From NCBI RefSeq assembly GCF_004210375.1, contig NC_134831.1, positions 47,092,035 to 47,156,034 on the forward strand: a stretch of DNA of 64,000 bases, in the 5' to 3' direction. Source of the stretch: Tachypleus tridentatus. Taxonomy: Eukaryota > Arthropoda > Merostomata > Xiphosura > Limulidae. Made by a program: the position numbers and the translations under genes. Below the pieces are notes generated by a model. It was given only the letters and a program-made list of their open reading frames with translations. It was not told where the DNA came from and ran no database searches. Of the stretch, positions 1 to 11,598 are shown piece after piece (position 1 is the stretch's first letter; each line of letters begins with the position of its first letter).

Positions 1-1313
1 AACTATATTGAATAGTGTAATATATTAGGTATTGAAATTTATCATGTTCAAAATTTTATAAATGAACCCATAACTTTAAATAATAACAATAGCTTTGCTA
101 TGATTGCATATGGTCTGAAAAACTTGTATAATATTGTTACAATCTTTGCATTATCCCACCATTTTTTTTTTGTTTTTATAAACCGACTACATCTGTTTTT
201 CCTCGAACTTAATTTTTTCTGAAATGTTTGAGTTTTATAAATTTTTATGTCTGATACTTTACCGTCTTCGATATAGCTTGCTGAAAAATGATAAACTATG
301 TTACATTATTTACTACATTCAGATTTTTATATACACTTGAATTTGTTCATCATTGGAAGGTTTTGAGGACAAAGCTTGTAAAGTACGTTTCTTTTATATT
401 TTGTCACAAATAAGTTTCTCCTACCATATTTTGATTACTGTTTGTTCAAATTTGCTGTAAGTTCAGAGTTCTTACTATAGATTATTGGGTTAATTATTTT
501 TGCAGTGAAATTCTGGAGCAATTTAGAAATTATTTGTGTGGGCTTCCCAGAAGTCTGTGCATACTTATATCATGGCTATCAAGAGACAGGGAATTCAGTA
601 ATGGTATATGAAGTAGACAGTTTGTGTATTTTGTACATAAGGTATGTTATCTCTGTAATGCTATGGTTATTTCACAGTATCGGTTAAATTGTTTAATATT
701 TATGTATTTTTTATTATTATGAGAATTATTTAGTCACATATGTACACTTCTTTTTCAGACATTGTATCTTATAGTAACAAAAGATAAGCCAGACATTAAA
801 GAAAAGCAATAATATGTTTACAGTCTTTCAAGATTTCCAGGACAAGTGTTTAAAAGTGATGTAGATAAATAATACACAGCCTCTTAACTGTTAAAGGTAC
901 AGTATAAATTATTATTATTTTGCTAGGCTATTTTGTTTTACTTTGAACCTATCATCTTAATGAAACACACAAAAAAAAATAATATCAGTAAATATAAAAA
1001 TTCACTGTTATGTGTAGCTGTTCATCTGACGTGCAAGTTTTAACAATTTAGGTAACTTTACAGCTGCCACAAATGTATCTGCATACGACTGACGAGCGCA
1101 CTAAGATGGATAGAGTATCTCTGGGTTTGAATACATTTTTTATTGTAAGTGCGGACTTAAATACTAAATGTAGTGTAATTTATGGGTAACATATCTTGAT
1201 TATATCCAAATTTGAGCTTGAAACTTTCTGTGCTCATGGAAAAAGTGATAAAATATTAGCATATATACCGACACGTTATTTTTTTACAGGTTTTATTTTA
1301 CTTGTTAAAAATG
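1..1313. other. AT-rich sequence without recognised genes
   Basis: Mostly low-complexity AT-rich DNA. One stretch at 506-641 is open in one frame and bordered by TTTTTGCAG and GTATGT, but no protein family was recognised in it. No tRNA, rRNA or transposon end was seen here. Confidence 0.5.
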
Positions 1314-1365
1314 TTGGGCCCCTTAGCGGCATAGCAGGATGTCTGCAGACTTTCAACGCTACAAA

Positions 1366-2344
1366 TGTATTCTCAATACATCTGGTATGGGTATTAAAAC
1401 TTTAATTAAAATAAAGTACAGAACAACGTTTTCTGTGGCGCCGCCAAGGGAGGGCTTTAGGCCCCCCCAAATGAGCCAAGCCCCCCTCAGCCCCCCAATA
1501 TTGTTACCTACATATATTTATAAAATATGGAAAACACAATCGTCGTTGTTGCTTAACAATTAACATCAAAGAGACATAGATCTGTAGAACTCAACGACTT
1601 CATTAAGACGGAAGTATGTGTCATGCGTCCCATAGCAACGTACTGAAAGCACTGAAACTCATGCGCTGTATTGCTGCTCCCTGTGTAATGCCATTCTATC
1701 TTGAGCTTTGACGAAGATTAGACAATCACGTTGATTTGAAGTTACAACAGAACAGGCGCATTGTTTTGAAGTAATATTGACTATAAACACAACATGATGA
1801 AAGAGAGTTAGCTTGATAGTGACCTTACTTTTCCTCAGAGTGTGTTAACTGCACATGGGATAATTCGTTTCTGCTATGTAAACTATGTCTTTATGTTATA
1901 TTTCTTTTGATTTGTAGCTTTACTCTTAATGGCATATTAAATGTTCAATCTAAGCTAATATTGATTTTCTTTATTATTATGTATTACCTTGGGTGGAATT
2001 TTGGTGAGCTTCCTCTTTTTACATATACGCATATTTTCATAAACAGATTATTTCTAATTTGTAATAATGAATTATTAATCAGAGTATGAGTTTCCAATGA
2101 AAACTGCATTGAAAACGCAGTTCAAAATAGCACACCTTTCTGAAATGTACCTTGGTATTTACATTATTATAATTTACCATCTATACTTCATATTGATGAT
2201 ATTTTGGGAAGCCCCTCCACAGTTTACCTCAGCCCCCCCCCCAACGAAAATATTCTGGCGCTGCCACTGAACGTTTTGACTTTCTTAGCTCATTTTCAGG
2301 TTAACTCTAACACTTTGTACTTCAAGTGAGTTTATCGTCATCAT
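1366..2344. mobile_element. short Penelope-like terminal-repeat insert, itself interrupted
   Basis: About 134 bp of non-coding element (1366-1432 plus 2278-2344), broken by a hAT MITE. It has an 11-base target duplication, AACGCTACAAA. The outer edges read TCTGGTATGGGTATTAA and CAAGTGAGTTTATCGTCATC, and the same edges recur in a 136 bp insert at 16695-16830. The interrupted middle reads ACAACGTTTTGACTTTCTTA, close to the ACGTTTCGACCTTCTT motif at both ends of the Penelope element at 38050-39260. On the minus strand this core resembles a decayed hammerhead ribozyme (CTGAAAATGA, a small stem, then AAAACGTT where GAAAC is expected). The family assignment is by motif only. Confidence 0.5.
1433..2269 (-). 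mobile_element. non-autonomous hAT transposon (MITE), copy 1
   Basis: An 837 bp element with a perfect 8 bp target duplication, AACGTTTT (1425-1432 and 2270-2277), diagnostic of the hAT superfamily. The ends are CTGTGGCGCCGCCAAGG and, inverted, CAGTGGCAGCGCCAGAATA, each followed by a C/G run. There is no transposase reading frame. The interior (for example GCGTCCCATAGCAACGTACT) matches the second copy at 9871-11006, which lies in the opposite orientation. It was mobilised in trans by some autonomous hAT; the hATs elsewhere in the window have different terminal repeats. Confidence 0.85.
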
Positions 2345-2430
2345 GAACGCTACAAAAAACCAGATTTCGTAAATGTGGTGGGCAGAGCACAGATGACCCA
2401 TTGTGTAGCTTTGTGCTCAACATCAAACAA

Positions 2431-4021
2431 TCAAAACTATTAGTGTGATTGGGAGGTCAGTCATTACTCTGTTTAGGAAATTTATTCTCACGAATGCTTT
2501 TACACAAGTTTGCCACATTTTAAAAGTTATGTTTATGTTTTCAACTACACTTTGAAAATTAAATAAAAGGTTGAGCAATTGCTAAATTTTTATTATAAAA
2601 AACGATAACGTTTCGAGTTCGGGACTTTCGTTGGATCATACAGTTTTCAACAAAGGCGCATGCTTAGAATTCTAAGAACTACGTGTATAATATTTAGAAT
2701 GTCGGCGATTGTTCGATCCTTTATTTAATATATTTTTGGTCGACTTTAACTATATTTATCTTTCAATTCTTCTTTCGTAATAGTTACGTTTTGAGTTGAA
2801 TTTTCGAGCTTTTTACGGAAGTTGTAAATTGTAAGAAATTTTCGCAAGTTCAGTACAGATCTATATATTGTTGTTATTGCTATTTAAATATAAAAATACA
2901 ACTATTGTCTAACTTCTAACAACAATTATCCATCTGATATTGTAGGCACGTCACGTTACTAAGTGTAAAGCCTCAGAAACAAGAAAAATTAACTAATCGA
3001 TCTTAAATACAAACGGTGTATTAAATGGTTTATAGAGTAATCTCTTATGAAACTGGTTTCGCTTTTCAGAAGAGCTTCTAACAAGTTTTTTATTAAGAGC
3101 AATCTGTGTATGATGGTTATCATATAAATTGTTGTTATTATTTGTTATAATATTTGCAACATTAACGAGTTTGGGTAAGTCATGAGTTTTATTTTTAAAA
3201 TTAGCTTGAGTAGTTCATGTAAACAGTATTTGATTGTGTAATTAAAGCAACAAAGATTATGTTGTCTCTCTTTACTGAATTGAATCCGTAATTTTATAGT
3301 AATATTCTTACATCTGTTGTGGAATAAATAATGAATGAGGCATACCTCTTGTATTAATTTGCATAATTCGCAATCATTCGTTTACTGTATACTTACACTA
3401 AGGTAATTGCAGCTTTTGGTCCTACAGATGTTTGTAAAGATGAGTATTTATATTGTCGGTACGTATACGAAAATAATAAATTATTCATCTTGCTACGAAC
3501 AGATTATAAATCTGACATCCTTGAATCTGCTTTCTTTTGTCAGTTATCCTGAGTATGAGAGCTGCAACCATAGATGCCCCGTAGAAGATACGTTTTTACA
3601 ATACTTAAGAAACCTTACAACCTTTTATGGGGTATTTATGGTATTGGTATGTCTTAGATCATGTCTTCTACTACTTCAGGAATTAAAGGTGAGATTTTAT
3701 CTCAAACCGTCTAATATAGGATATTTACTGACAATCCTTTAGCCAATTAAACAAAACTTTGATTTGAACACGATTAGATGATATATTTATTGGCGATTAT
3801 CGCATAAATTAAATGTCAGTGTTACCTGTTTAATTTTTTTTATAGTGATTAAATTAATTTATGCTTGTCAAGCATTTTTTCTCTAGAAGTATACAGTAAT
3901 GCGAGTGAAATATATAGGTGTGTTGGACAAAGTTTCTAACTTGGTGGTGATAAATTTGGCAATAAATGAACAGTACGCACTTCGCTTATTTTAAAATAGT
4001 ATATGTTTAAAATAAGTTACA
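2431..4021. other. AT-rich spacer, no recognised gene
   Basis: A motif at about 2605-2650 (ACGTTTCGAGTTCGGGACTT) resembles terminal-repeat motifs of Penelope-like elements but is isolated. An open stretch at 3544-3646 starts after TTTTGTCAG and ends before GTATGT; its product is not recognised. Nothing else could be assigned. Confidence 0.4.
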
Positions 4022-4032
4022 TTTATTTACAG

Positions 4033-4310
4033 TTTGTTTGTTTTGGAATTTCGCACAAAGCTACTTGAGGGCTATCTGTGCTAGCCGTCCCTAATTTAGC
4101 AGTGTAAGACTAGAGGGAAGGCAGCTAGTCATCACCACCCACCGCCAACTCTTGGGCCACTCTTTTACCAACGAATAGTGGGATTGACCGTCACATTATA
4201 ACGCCCCCCACGGCTGGGAGGGCGAGCATGTTTGGCGCGACTCGGGCGCGAACCCGCGACCCTCAGATTACGAAGTGCACGCCTTAACGCGCTAGGCCAT
4301 GCCGGGCCCT
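4033..4310 (-). repeat. tRNA-derived SINE (family 1), near full length
   Basis: On the minus strand it opens with a tRNA-like head (GGCCCGGCATGGCC, then an imperfect GGGTTCGCGCCC-type B box). A conserved body follows, and it ends with GCACAGATAGCC, GTAGCTTTGTGCG and a (CAAA)n-like tail. The 11-base direct repeat TTTATTTACAG (4022-4032 and 4311-4321) is the target duplication of a retroposition event. Further copies lie at 10000, 13997, 35532, 43174 and 63814, with fragments elsewhere. It is non-coding and dependent on a partner LINE. Confidence 0.9.
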
Positions 4311-4321
4311 TTTATTTACAG

Positions 4322-4811
4322 AAAGAACTTACATTATGTATGTCATAGTTGTATTTTAAATACTATATTATAGAGTTCTCTCTTTCTTGTCAATAAACTG
4401 CTTTAGAATCCACTTGAAAAACTGAACTATCTCTCTTTACTTTTAATTCAAACAATGACAGTGTATAACTCTCTTATTTCTTTTACCTTTATCGTTCCTT
4501 TTATCATAACAGTATCCTCACTTTTTGGCGGCTCGGCATGGCCAGGTGGATAAGCTACTCAGTGAGGACATGTTTTGTATGAGCTCCGTGTTTACACTTC
4601 TGAAGTTTTTAGAATTTAGTTTCCTTTCCTTTGAGGCTTGTTTCAAATTCTATTCTTATAGTTATTATTTTAAGTTAGATAAGCTACATCATTATTTGCT
4701 GTTAAAATTAATATTAAGATTTGTTTTTTGCGCGGACCATTATGTCTTCCCTTATAGGGGTGGAAAGTGACATAATGAGGGGTGATGAATTGTGTGACAT
4801 GAAAATCGTGT
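4322..4811. other. spacer with SINE head scrap, leading into a LINE 5' region
   Basis: A short tRNA-like SINE head fragment (GGCTCGGCATGGCCAGGTGG) lies near 4527-4550. Sequence from about 4730 onward is probably the 5' untranslated region of the LINE whose first reading frame begins at 4812; no exact 5' end or target duplication was found. Confidence 0.4.
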
Positions 4812-5739
4812 ATGAAGCGTTCTGTTTTTTTGTGTCTAGATAATATCGACTACGGGGATATATTTCGGCAAATATGTGCAGAATATGGTGATGCATCAAT
4901 ATCGGCAATCATTCCAAGATCTGGAGGATTAGAAGTTACCTTTGTTTTGCAGAGTGATGCTAATTCAGCTATGGATGATGGTGTTATTAACGGTCAGGTT
5001 TTTGAAGTACTTGGTGTCGCTAACAAAGTTGTAACGGTTTCATTCTTTGAAGTACAAGAATACATAACGGACAATCATATTAAGGGCAAATTAATCGAAC
5101 TAGGTTGCACTCTAAAGGGTCCGATTGTGTGGAAACGTATTAATGGTATCTATACAGGAATAAGACATGTACGCGTTTAGTTACCAACAGGTGTATCATC
5201 TATACGCCTTATAGATCCAGTCGGAAGGGGTGCATTCTATCAAATAAAACACAATCATCAGATAAAAGTCTGTAATAGATGTAAGGCTGATGATCATTTT
5301 TACAGCAGCTGTCCTAAACGTAAATGTCGGAAAAGTGGAGAGATCGGATATTTTGCGCGAGATTGCATAAACGCTAATAATCAAATTACTAATATCGAAA
5401 AAGAAAAGCCTTTTGAATTCACCGACACCCCCGTTGCGTCCGAAATAGAAGTGGAATCGCCTGTTTTAATTACTCGAGTTCCTAACGTATAATCATTTGT
5501 TGAGAACACGAGACAAGAAGAACTGTTGGGAGAATGTTACAGAATCAGAAATTATAATTTCTTCCAAAAATAGAAAAGAAGATAATGTTATGGGCTACGC
5601 GAATGCAACACGAAAAAGGCTATCGATTGATGAAAATAAACCACAAGAAAATACAAAAGTAAAACAAGTTCGTCTCAAGAAGAATAGCAGGAAACATAAT
5701 CAGAAAGATATTACTAACAGAACGAAGTTCTCCAGTTAA
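4812..5739 (+). pseudogene. LINE ORF1 (CCHC nucleic-acid-binding protein), degenerate
   Basis: This is the ORF1-type RNA-binding protein of an L1/Tx1-like non-LTR retrotransposon. The frame opens at 4812, is broken by a TAG at 5178-5180, and continues in the same frame to about 5490. A zinc knuckle at about 5268-5310 reads CNRCKADDHFYSSC, fitting C-x2-C-x4-H-x4-C. It is followed by a second, damaged knuckle (CRKSGEIGYFARDC, with the second Cys and the His replaced). A basic, lysine-rich stretch in another frame (5497-5739) looks like the C-terminal tail after a frameshift. The endonuclease of the same element follows directly, as expected for ORF1-ORF2 order. Confidence 0.7.
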
Positions 5740-6302
5740 AATTATACACTCTTAATGTTTACGGGTTATCTAATATGTTTAAGCTAGAAAAATTTTAACT
5801 TTACTTAAAAAGAGAAAATATGTTATTACTTGCTTACAGGAAACATTTTGGTATGATGCTTTTGTTGATAAAGTTAAATTACAGAGGGAGGGGATGTTAT
5901 CACTTACGATTCTGAATTACATAGAAAAGATGTTGCGATTTTTTATTGGCAGGGGTCCAGATATTAGTGATATTAATTGTCATATTAGTGGAGTAGGTCG
6001 TAAGATAGTTTTATCCTTTACTTACAGTGCAAAACATTTTACAGTTGTTAATATTTACGCACCATATTCTTCTGCAGAACGCTGTTCATTTTTCAATAAC
6101 TTAAAATTTGATATACCTTCTGATTTTTTTATTATAATGGGTGACTTCAATTGTGTTTTAAACGAAAGGTTAGGTGAATACCCATTTCATCACATTAATG
6201 ACAAACCCCGAACAATATTACATGAAGTTTTAAATTCATTTGATATAGTAGATCTATACCGATATAGTTTTCCAACTAACCGCGAATTCACTTGGTCTAG
6301 AA
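5740..6302 (+). pseudogene. LINE ORF2 5' part: AP-type endonuclease, cut off by a hAT insertion
   Basis: This is the N-terminal part of the apurinic-like endonuclease that nicks target DNA for LINE integration. It starts near an I-x-TLNVYGL motif (about 5745). The best preserved part, 5894-6302, carries VVNIYAPY, the catalytic IIMGDFNCVL and the later REFTWSR motif. The protein stops abruptly after TWSR because a hAT transposon begins at 6303. The missing endonuclease end and the reverse transcriptase are found on the opposite strand from 11598 downwards. The target sequence and reading frame match across the gap (see findings), so both halves come from one LINE copy. Several frameshifts make it non-functional. 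Confidence 0.85.
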
Positions 6303-8076
6303 CAGTGGTTCTTAATCTGGGTTCAATAGAACCCAAGGGGTTCGGTGAGTCAGTCTCAGGAGTTCGGCGGAGGTTAAAAGACACACACTGTGCGTGTGTC
6401 TGTTCTGTTCACCCGACTCGTATGATTCGTGACGTCATGCTCCACTTGGCCATCATTGGCTGCGGCTGATCACGTCATATGACTTGGCCTTAATATCTGT
6501 GCTTCAAGGATCTTCGTGCACATAGCAGTAGACTTGTGACTGTAGTAATCGTGCGTCATTTGTGATTTTTTTTCATAATCTTTCAATCCCTTCATACTAA
6601 CTATGTCGAGCAAAAACATACAATATGGATTCACGTGTATAACGGAACATGATGGGAGTCAGCGTCCTTAATGCATGATTTGCAATGCCAAGTTGAGCAA
6701 TTCTAGTCTAGCGCCGGCAAAACTAAGAGAACACTCCCTAAAGCTGCATGGAGATAAGAAATACAAGAACACAACGCTTGGTGAATTCAAGATAAAGAGA
6801 GCCAGATTCGATGAAAAGGCTACTTTGCCTGTTCTCGGCTTTGTACCCATCGACAAACCGATCCTCACAGCATCGTCGAAGTTGCGTACTTGATCGCAAA
6901 GTAGGGCAAACCATACACCATTGGTGAAGCACTCCCAAAACCAGCTGCGTTGAAGATAGCGAATATCATACTGGGAAAAGCTGCTGAAAATAAGTTATCC
7001 CAAATTCCTCTTTCAAATGACACCATCAGCAGCAGAATAGATGATATGAGAAATTACATCTTGGCTCAAGTAGTTGCAGATCTAATTTCAAGCCCAGCAA
7101 AATTCAGCCTTCAACTCGACGAGACCAATCTAAGCCAGCTTGTTGTATTCGTACGCGATGTGAAGAACGACGAGATAAAAGAAGATTTTTTTATTTTATA
7201 AGCTTCTTACAACAACAACTAAGGGAGCTAACGTGCATAAACTTGTGGATAACTTCTTCAGAGACAACGATCTTTCGTGGGATATGGTTTCTGCAGTTTG
7301 TTCGGACGGAGCTTCAGTCATGCTGCGATGAAACTATAGTTTTGGTGCACTGGTGAAAGCTGATGCACCACACATCATTGTAACACATTGTGTTCTGCAC
7401 AAGCATGCATTGACAACAAAACCTTGCCTTCAAAACTGGCAGAAGTATTAACAATTGTAGTGGAATGTGTGAACGTTGTGCAAAATAGTGCCCTGAAGCA
7501 CTGCATCTTCAAAAAGCTGTGTAATGAAATGGGCTCTGAATTCGAGGTACTTCTGTACCATTTGAACGTTCGGTGGTTATCCTGGGGAAGGATGCTAAAT
7601 CGTGTTTTTGCCATGCGTGTGGAATTAGCCCTGTTTTTGCGAGAGCACCAACATTGTCATGCAGATTGCTTCAAAAATCTGAGTTCATTCTCATTTTGGC
7701 GTACATGGCCAATGTCTTCAATGCTCTCAATCAACAGATGCAGGGTGGTAGAGTCAACATCATCAAAGCGGAAGAAAACCTGAAGGCTTTTCAAAAAGCT
7801 ACTGTTATGGAAACGACAAACAGAGAATGATAACTTTGCAAACTTCTTCTGCTGGACGATTGTGTAAGTAAGATCGAAGATGTGTCTGAAATCAGAGACA
7901 TTTCTGTGCCCGGGGAACTGAAGCAAACAATTGCCATGCACTTAGATGAATGCACAAAGTCTCTCGATGGATACTTACCCACCAGAGAGTCATTTCCAGC
8001 ATGGGTGAGACAGCCGTTCACGTTTAGTGTTGCAACAGCAGATATCAATGATGAATACCTCGACGAAATCATTGAT
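6303..8076 (+). pseudogene. hAT (Charlie-type, BED finger) transposon, 5' part, plus orientation
   Basis: The element begins with CAGTGGTTCTTAATCTGGG directly after the 8 bp target site GTCTAGAA (6295-6302). A transposase frame opens at 6603 with a BED-like finger (CMICNAKL...LREHSLKLHG) but has a TAA at 6669-6671 and later frameshifts. Recognisable segments are 6950-7200 (DDMRNYILAQVVADLISS, then a QLDE residue group), 7388-7783 and 7882-8079. They resemble the ZBED5/SCAND3-like transposase group. Homology to its inverted partner stops at about 8076, after the YLDEII motif. The C-terminal dimerisation region and the 3' terminal repeat are missing here and occur on the minus strand at 11599-12110. 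Confidence 0.85.
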
Positions 8077-9862
8077 TAAGTATGTTAACTTAATCAGTTT
8101 TTTAACAGGAAGATAATTTAAGTGGATAACATTTTCACCATCTGAATCACACATCTCAAAAATAAATTGTGTCGTACCTGTAACTGGTGGAATTTCTCTT
8201 TCAACCAAGTCTTTCCATTCTTCTGGAATAGCATCATATAACTTTTGTAATACTGTCTGACTTGAACAGGTATCACACTTTCAGATACATCCTGACATAA
8301 CTCGATAAGTTTTAAGGGAAGTTAAGGAGGGACAAATTCGTAAGTGAAGTCCCTTAAGCGAATTAGTCCAGCGCTAATAAAATGTATATTTTAGAATGTA
8401 CTTAATCCCATAGTGAGAACAAAACATTGAGAAACAGTGGTTGCCGGAAAACAATCTGTGTTATTTGGGAAGATTCGACGACTCCTAACGAGCGTTTTAC
8501 AAAACTCTAATACTTCATAATAAAATGTAGGAACATTCATCATTTGTCGTGGGAGAATGTCACAATACCACACATCGTGCCCAAGATTTAAATCACCATA
8601 CTTGTCTTAAAGATGGGCAAAGAGGATAAACATAGATGGAAATGTGTTATAATCTGAAGAACCATTTTAACCAATACGCCGCCTTTTCCCTCTTGACGTC
8701 TGTTAAATTGAGACCATTTTTGTCTTTCGAAGATACCAAAATTTCGTTACGCACTTTATGTACTCCACCATCCCATATAAACCGTAAAATATCATGTTTA
8801 ATTGTCAGATAAATCCTGTTTTCCATCGGCAAGACCATCAGATAATACCAAATAGTACTGGAAGCTAACGAGTTCACAACCATAACTTTGACTTTCAATG
8901 ACAGATTCCGATATCTCCAAGCAACCAATATGCGTGTTATTCTCTGACACAATACTTCCCAATTCAGATCATGTATTTCTGCCGCATTTGTATGGAACTG
9001 AATACCCAACATTTTTAAAGGGCTATTTCCAATAGCCAATTTATCCATTTTTAATTCCTGGTTATCAGCTAATGAGCCCAACCACGTACCTTTACTTTTT
9101 TTCCCAGTATATTTTGCTACCAGATGCCCGTTCATAATCATTACACGTTTCTTGTATGGCAATAAGAGAGTCAGCATCAGACACTATTATCTGAGTATCA
9201 TCAGCATGCATGTATACCAGTGAAGTTGAACAGATATTATTGTATTTGAGAGAAATACCTCGAATTTGTGGGTTATGTACCAAGGCTTCTCTGAAAGGTT
9301 CTGCACAGAGAACATACATTTATGCAGATAAAGGGCACCCCTGTCTTATCCCTCTAGAAATAGTAAATTCCTTTGTCAGATATCCATTGCATTTAACGAG
9401 ACCAGTGATGTTGGTAAAATATAATCTTATCCAGTTGCAATAATTGGTACCGAATCCCATTCTAGAAAGAACTGCAAACATGTATGAATGCTTGCAGTTT
9501 TCTAATCTAGTATTGTCGCCTCTCTCTCAGAGAGCAAAACTATTAACCCTTTTCTCATAATTGGTAGCAGCTGGTTTTGAGAGTACATCTGATTTAACTA
9601 CTTAACATAATTGTCCACAATAAGAGGCATAAAAATCTGGAAAAATTCTGTGGTGAAGCCATCGAGACCGGGAGATTTACCACTCTTCATTCCTTTCAAT
9701 GCATTTAATACTTCCTCCGATGAAATGAGAGCTTTGCAAAGTTTTCGATTGACGGAAGACAACTTTTTAGTTAATTTAAACACGAATGAAAACATAAAGT
9801 CCGGTAATAATAATATACACAGTTTAAAATATATGTTATAGCTGTACAAGGTACATAATTTT
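8077..9862 (-). pseudogene. LINE ORF2 3' part: reverse transcriptase and C-terminal region, minus strand
   Basis: Reading leftwards from 9862, the conserved entry segment GMKSGKSPGLDGFTTEFF lies at about 9650-9720. It is followed by RQGCPLS with LYVLCAEPF (about 9300-9345), the catalytic HADD (normally YADD) at about 9190-9220, and a connection region at 8647-9177 (WRYRNLSLKVKVMVVNSL). The downstream segment to about 8090 (for example FYYEVLEFCKTLV at 8490-8540) is the C-terminal region typical of Tx1/L1-like ORF2. The frame is broken many times. The 5' continuation on this strand resumes at 11598-11015 beyond a hAT MITE. Its 3' limit coincides with the junction to the plus-strand hAT at about 8076. 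Confidence 0.8.
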
Positions 9863-9870
9863 CATCATAC

Positions 9871-11006
9871 CAGTGGCGGCGCCAGAATATTTTCGTTGGG
9901 GGGGGGGGGGGGGGGGGAAGAGATAAACTGTGCAGGGTCTTCCAAAAATGCCATCAATATGAAGTATAGATGGTAAATTAAAATAATGTAACTACTACAC
10001 TGGGCTTGGCATGGCCAAGCGCGTAAGGCGTGCGACTTGTAATCGGAGGGTCGCGGGTTCGCATCCCGGTCGCGCTAAACATACTCATCCTCCCAGCCGT
10101 GGGGGTGTTATAATGTTACTGTCAATCCCACTACTCGTTGGTAAAAGAGTAGTCCAAGAGTTGGCGGTGGGTGGTGATGACTAGCTGCCTTCCCTCTAGT
10201 CTTACACTGCTAAATTAGGGACGGCTCGGTGCAGTGGGCTAACAACCTACTCACTTAAATACCTGTTGAAAAATTCGCAAGCGATTGTGGCCCTATGTTC
10301 CTTGGTGGAACCTAATGGTGATAACTAACTATAACTAACTAACTACTACATTACATTAAATTAGGCACTTTTAAATAGTCCAATGAAAATTTCAAAATTC
10401 ATTCTAAAATTGTTTAGAAATATTATTTGGTCAGTCAACATGTAAGGTTATTATCTAATCATAAGTATAACATTAACTGGATTATAAGTCACAATTTTAA
10501 GTGTATGCCACAATCATCAGTACAATTTTGGATGGCTGATACACAGTGCAAAATGATCTCACAGAGGACACAACACCGGCTAAATACTTTATAGTTTTGA
10601 CCTATATACCATACACTGATACATGCATACTATGTTTTACTTTTCAATAAAAGATAAATGAAATTAATGGGCAAATACCTGTGAAACCTTTGGTTTATCA
10701 AGTAAAATCCCTGATGATCTGTTGTAACTTGAAATCAATGTGGTTGTCCAATTTTCGTCAAACTGAAAGCAGAATGGCATTACACAAGGAGCAGCAATAC
10801 AGCGCATGAGTTTCAGTGCATTCAGTACGTTGCTATGGGACGCATGACACATACTTCCGTTTTGATGAAGACGCTGAGTTCTACAGATCTATGTCTCTTT
10901 GATGTTAATTGTTAAGCAACAATGACGATTGTGTTTTCCATATTTTATGAATATATGTAGGTAACAATATTGGGGGGAGCTCAAGCCCCCCTTGGTGCCG
11001 CCACTG
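9871..11006 (+). mobile_element. non-autonomous hAT transposon (MITE), copy 2, containing a SINE
   Basis: The ends are CAGTGGCGGCGCCAGAATAT and its near complement GGTGCCGCCACTG. An exact 8 bp target duplication, CATCATAC, lies at 9863-9870 and 11007-11014. It is the inverted-orientation sibling of the element at 1433-2269. Its length exceeds that copy because a 341 bp SINE composite sits at 10000-10340 inside it. A long G run follows the left end. It was inserted into the minus-strand LINE between endonuclease/linker and reverse transcriptase coding, so it is younger than that LINE. No coding capacity. Confidence 0.9.
10000..10340 (+). repeat. SINE family 1 copy with a foreign 3' tail
   Basis: The tRNA-like head (GGCATGGCCAAGCGCGTAAG, B box GGTTCGCATCCC) and the normal SINE body run to ACGGCT at about 10226. 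The sequence then switches from the usual GCACAGATAGCC tail to an unrelated tail (CAGTGGGCTAACAACCTACT, CCCTATGTTCCTTGGTGG) ending in a TAACTAAC-type repeat. The whole composite is bounded by the 10-base target duplication AACTACTACA (9990-9999 and 10341-10350), so it moved as one unit. Confidence 0.8.
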
Positions 11007-11014
11007 CATCATAC

Positions 11015-11598
11015 AATTTCTGAATGTATTTTTACTCTATTATTTTCTGCAGAAAAAACTACTGTGTACTCCTTTCTCCCTCTTCAAACCATTTAACCGG
11101 TGCCCGAACTAGGGCTCCTTCTATACTGGCAAGCTGTATATCGTTTATTTGTTCCTCGAAGTAATAAGCCTACTTAGGATCACGCTGAGCATCTTTCGAC
11201 AAGTAATTGTTCTCCCTACGTAACTTTGACTTTAGTCATGCAAGATCATACTTACGGTTTTGAGCTTCTAGTTTTGCATACTTATGGGTAACAAATATCA
11301 CTAAATAACTGTTCATACAAAGTAACTAAGTCATTTTTATAAGTTTATCTGCATTTACCTCTTTCAATCAGTAATTCAATATTTCTAGTATGGTTCACAT
11401 GATCTACTAACTTATTAATAAACAACCACACACCAGGCCCTCGCAGAGCAGGAGAAAAACTAACTGTACATTCAACTGTATTATGATCACTGTAAGGAAA
11501 TGGAACATGACTAATTTTCGTAAAACGGGATACTTTTTTGAGACACCAGTATTTTATCTATATGAGACTGATACAAATTACCACAGATTATTCTAGAC
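11015..11598 (-). pseudogene. LINE ORF2 middle part: end of endonuclease and linker, minus strand
   Basis: Reading leftwards from 11598, the first codons after the GTCTAGAA site continue the endonuclease (SHIDKILVSQK). After a frameshift comes PYSDHNTVECTVSF, containing the conserved SDH motif at the end of AP-type endonucleases. At about 11095-11160 the linker to the reverse transcriptase reads KWFEEGERST, characteristic of L1/Tx1 ORF2. It joins, across the MITE at 9871-11006, to the reverse transcriptase at 9862-8077. Confidence 0.8.

Larger units (their letters stand above)
1314..2430 (+). repeat. tRNA-type SINE (family 2) split by nested insertions
   Basis: The head lies at 1314-1365 (a CGGCATAGCAGGATGTCTGC-like A-box region) and the tail at 2356-2430 (GGGCAGAGCACAGATGACCC followed by GTAGCTTTGTGC). 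Between them sits a foreign insert flanked by the 11-base direct repeat AACGCTACAAA (1355-1365 and 2345-2355). Other copies of this SINE family at 40044-40160 and 51590-51705 show head and tail contiguous with a B box GGTTCGATTCC. This copy is therefore the oldest layer of a nest. It was presumably transcribed by RNA polymerase III and moved by a LINE; it encodes no protein. Confidence 0.65.

Noticed and set aside
506-641. Possible host exon (open frame between a good acceptor and a GTATGT donor)
   Set aside because: No protein family was recognised, and the next candidate exon (from 759) does not join in a frame that stays open for long.
3544-3646. Possible host exon with YPEYESCNHRCPVEDTF
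   Set aside because: The borders look plausible but there is no recognisable domain and no compatible neighbouring exon.
4200-4310. Functional tRNA gene in the SINE heads
   Set aside because: The heads have tRNA-like A and B boxes but no intact cloverleaf, and they continue into SINE bodies with target duplications.
7375-7614. Long minus-strand open frames across the plus-strand hAT
   Set aside because: They are complementary-strand shadows of transposase coding; the plus-strand reading matches the family.
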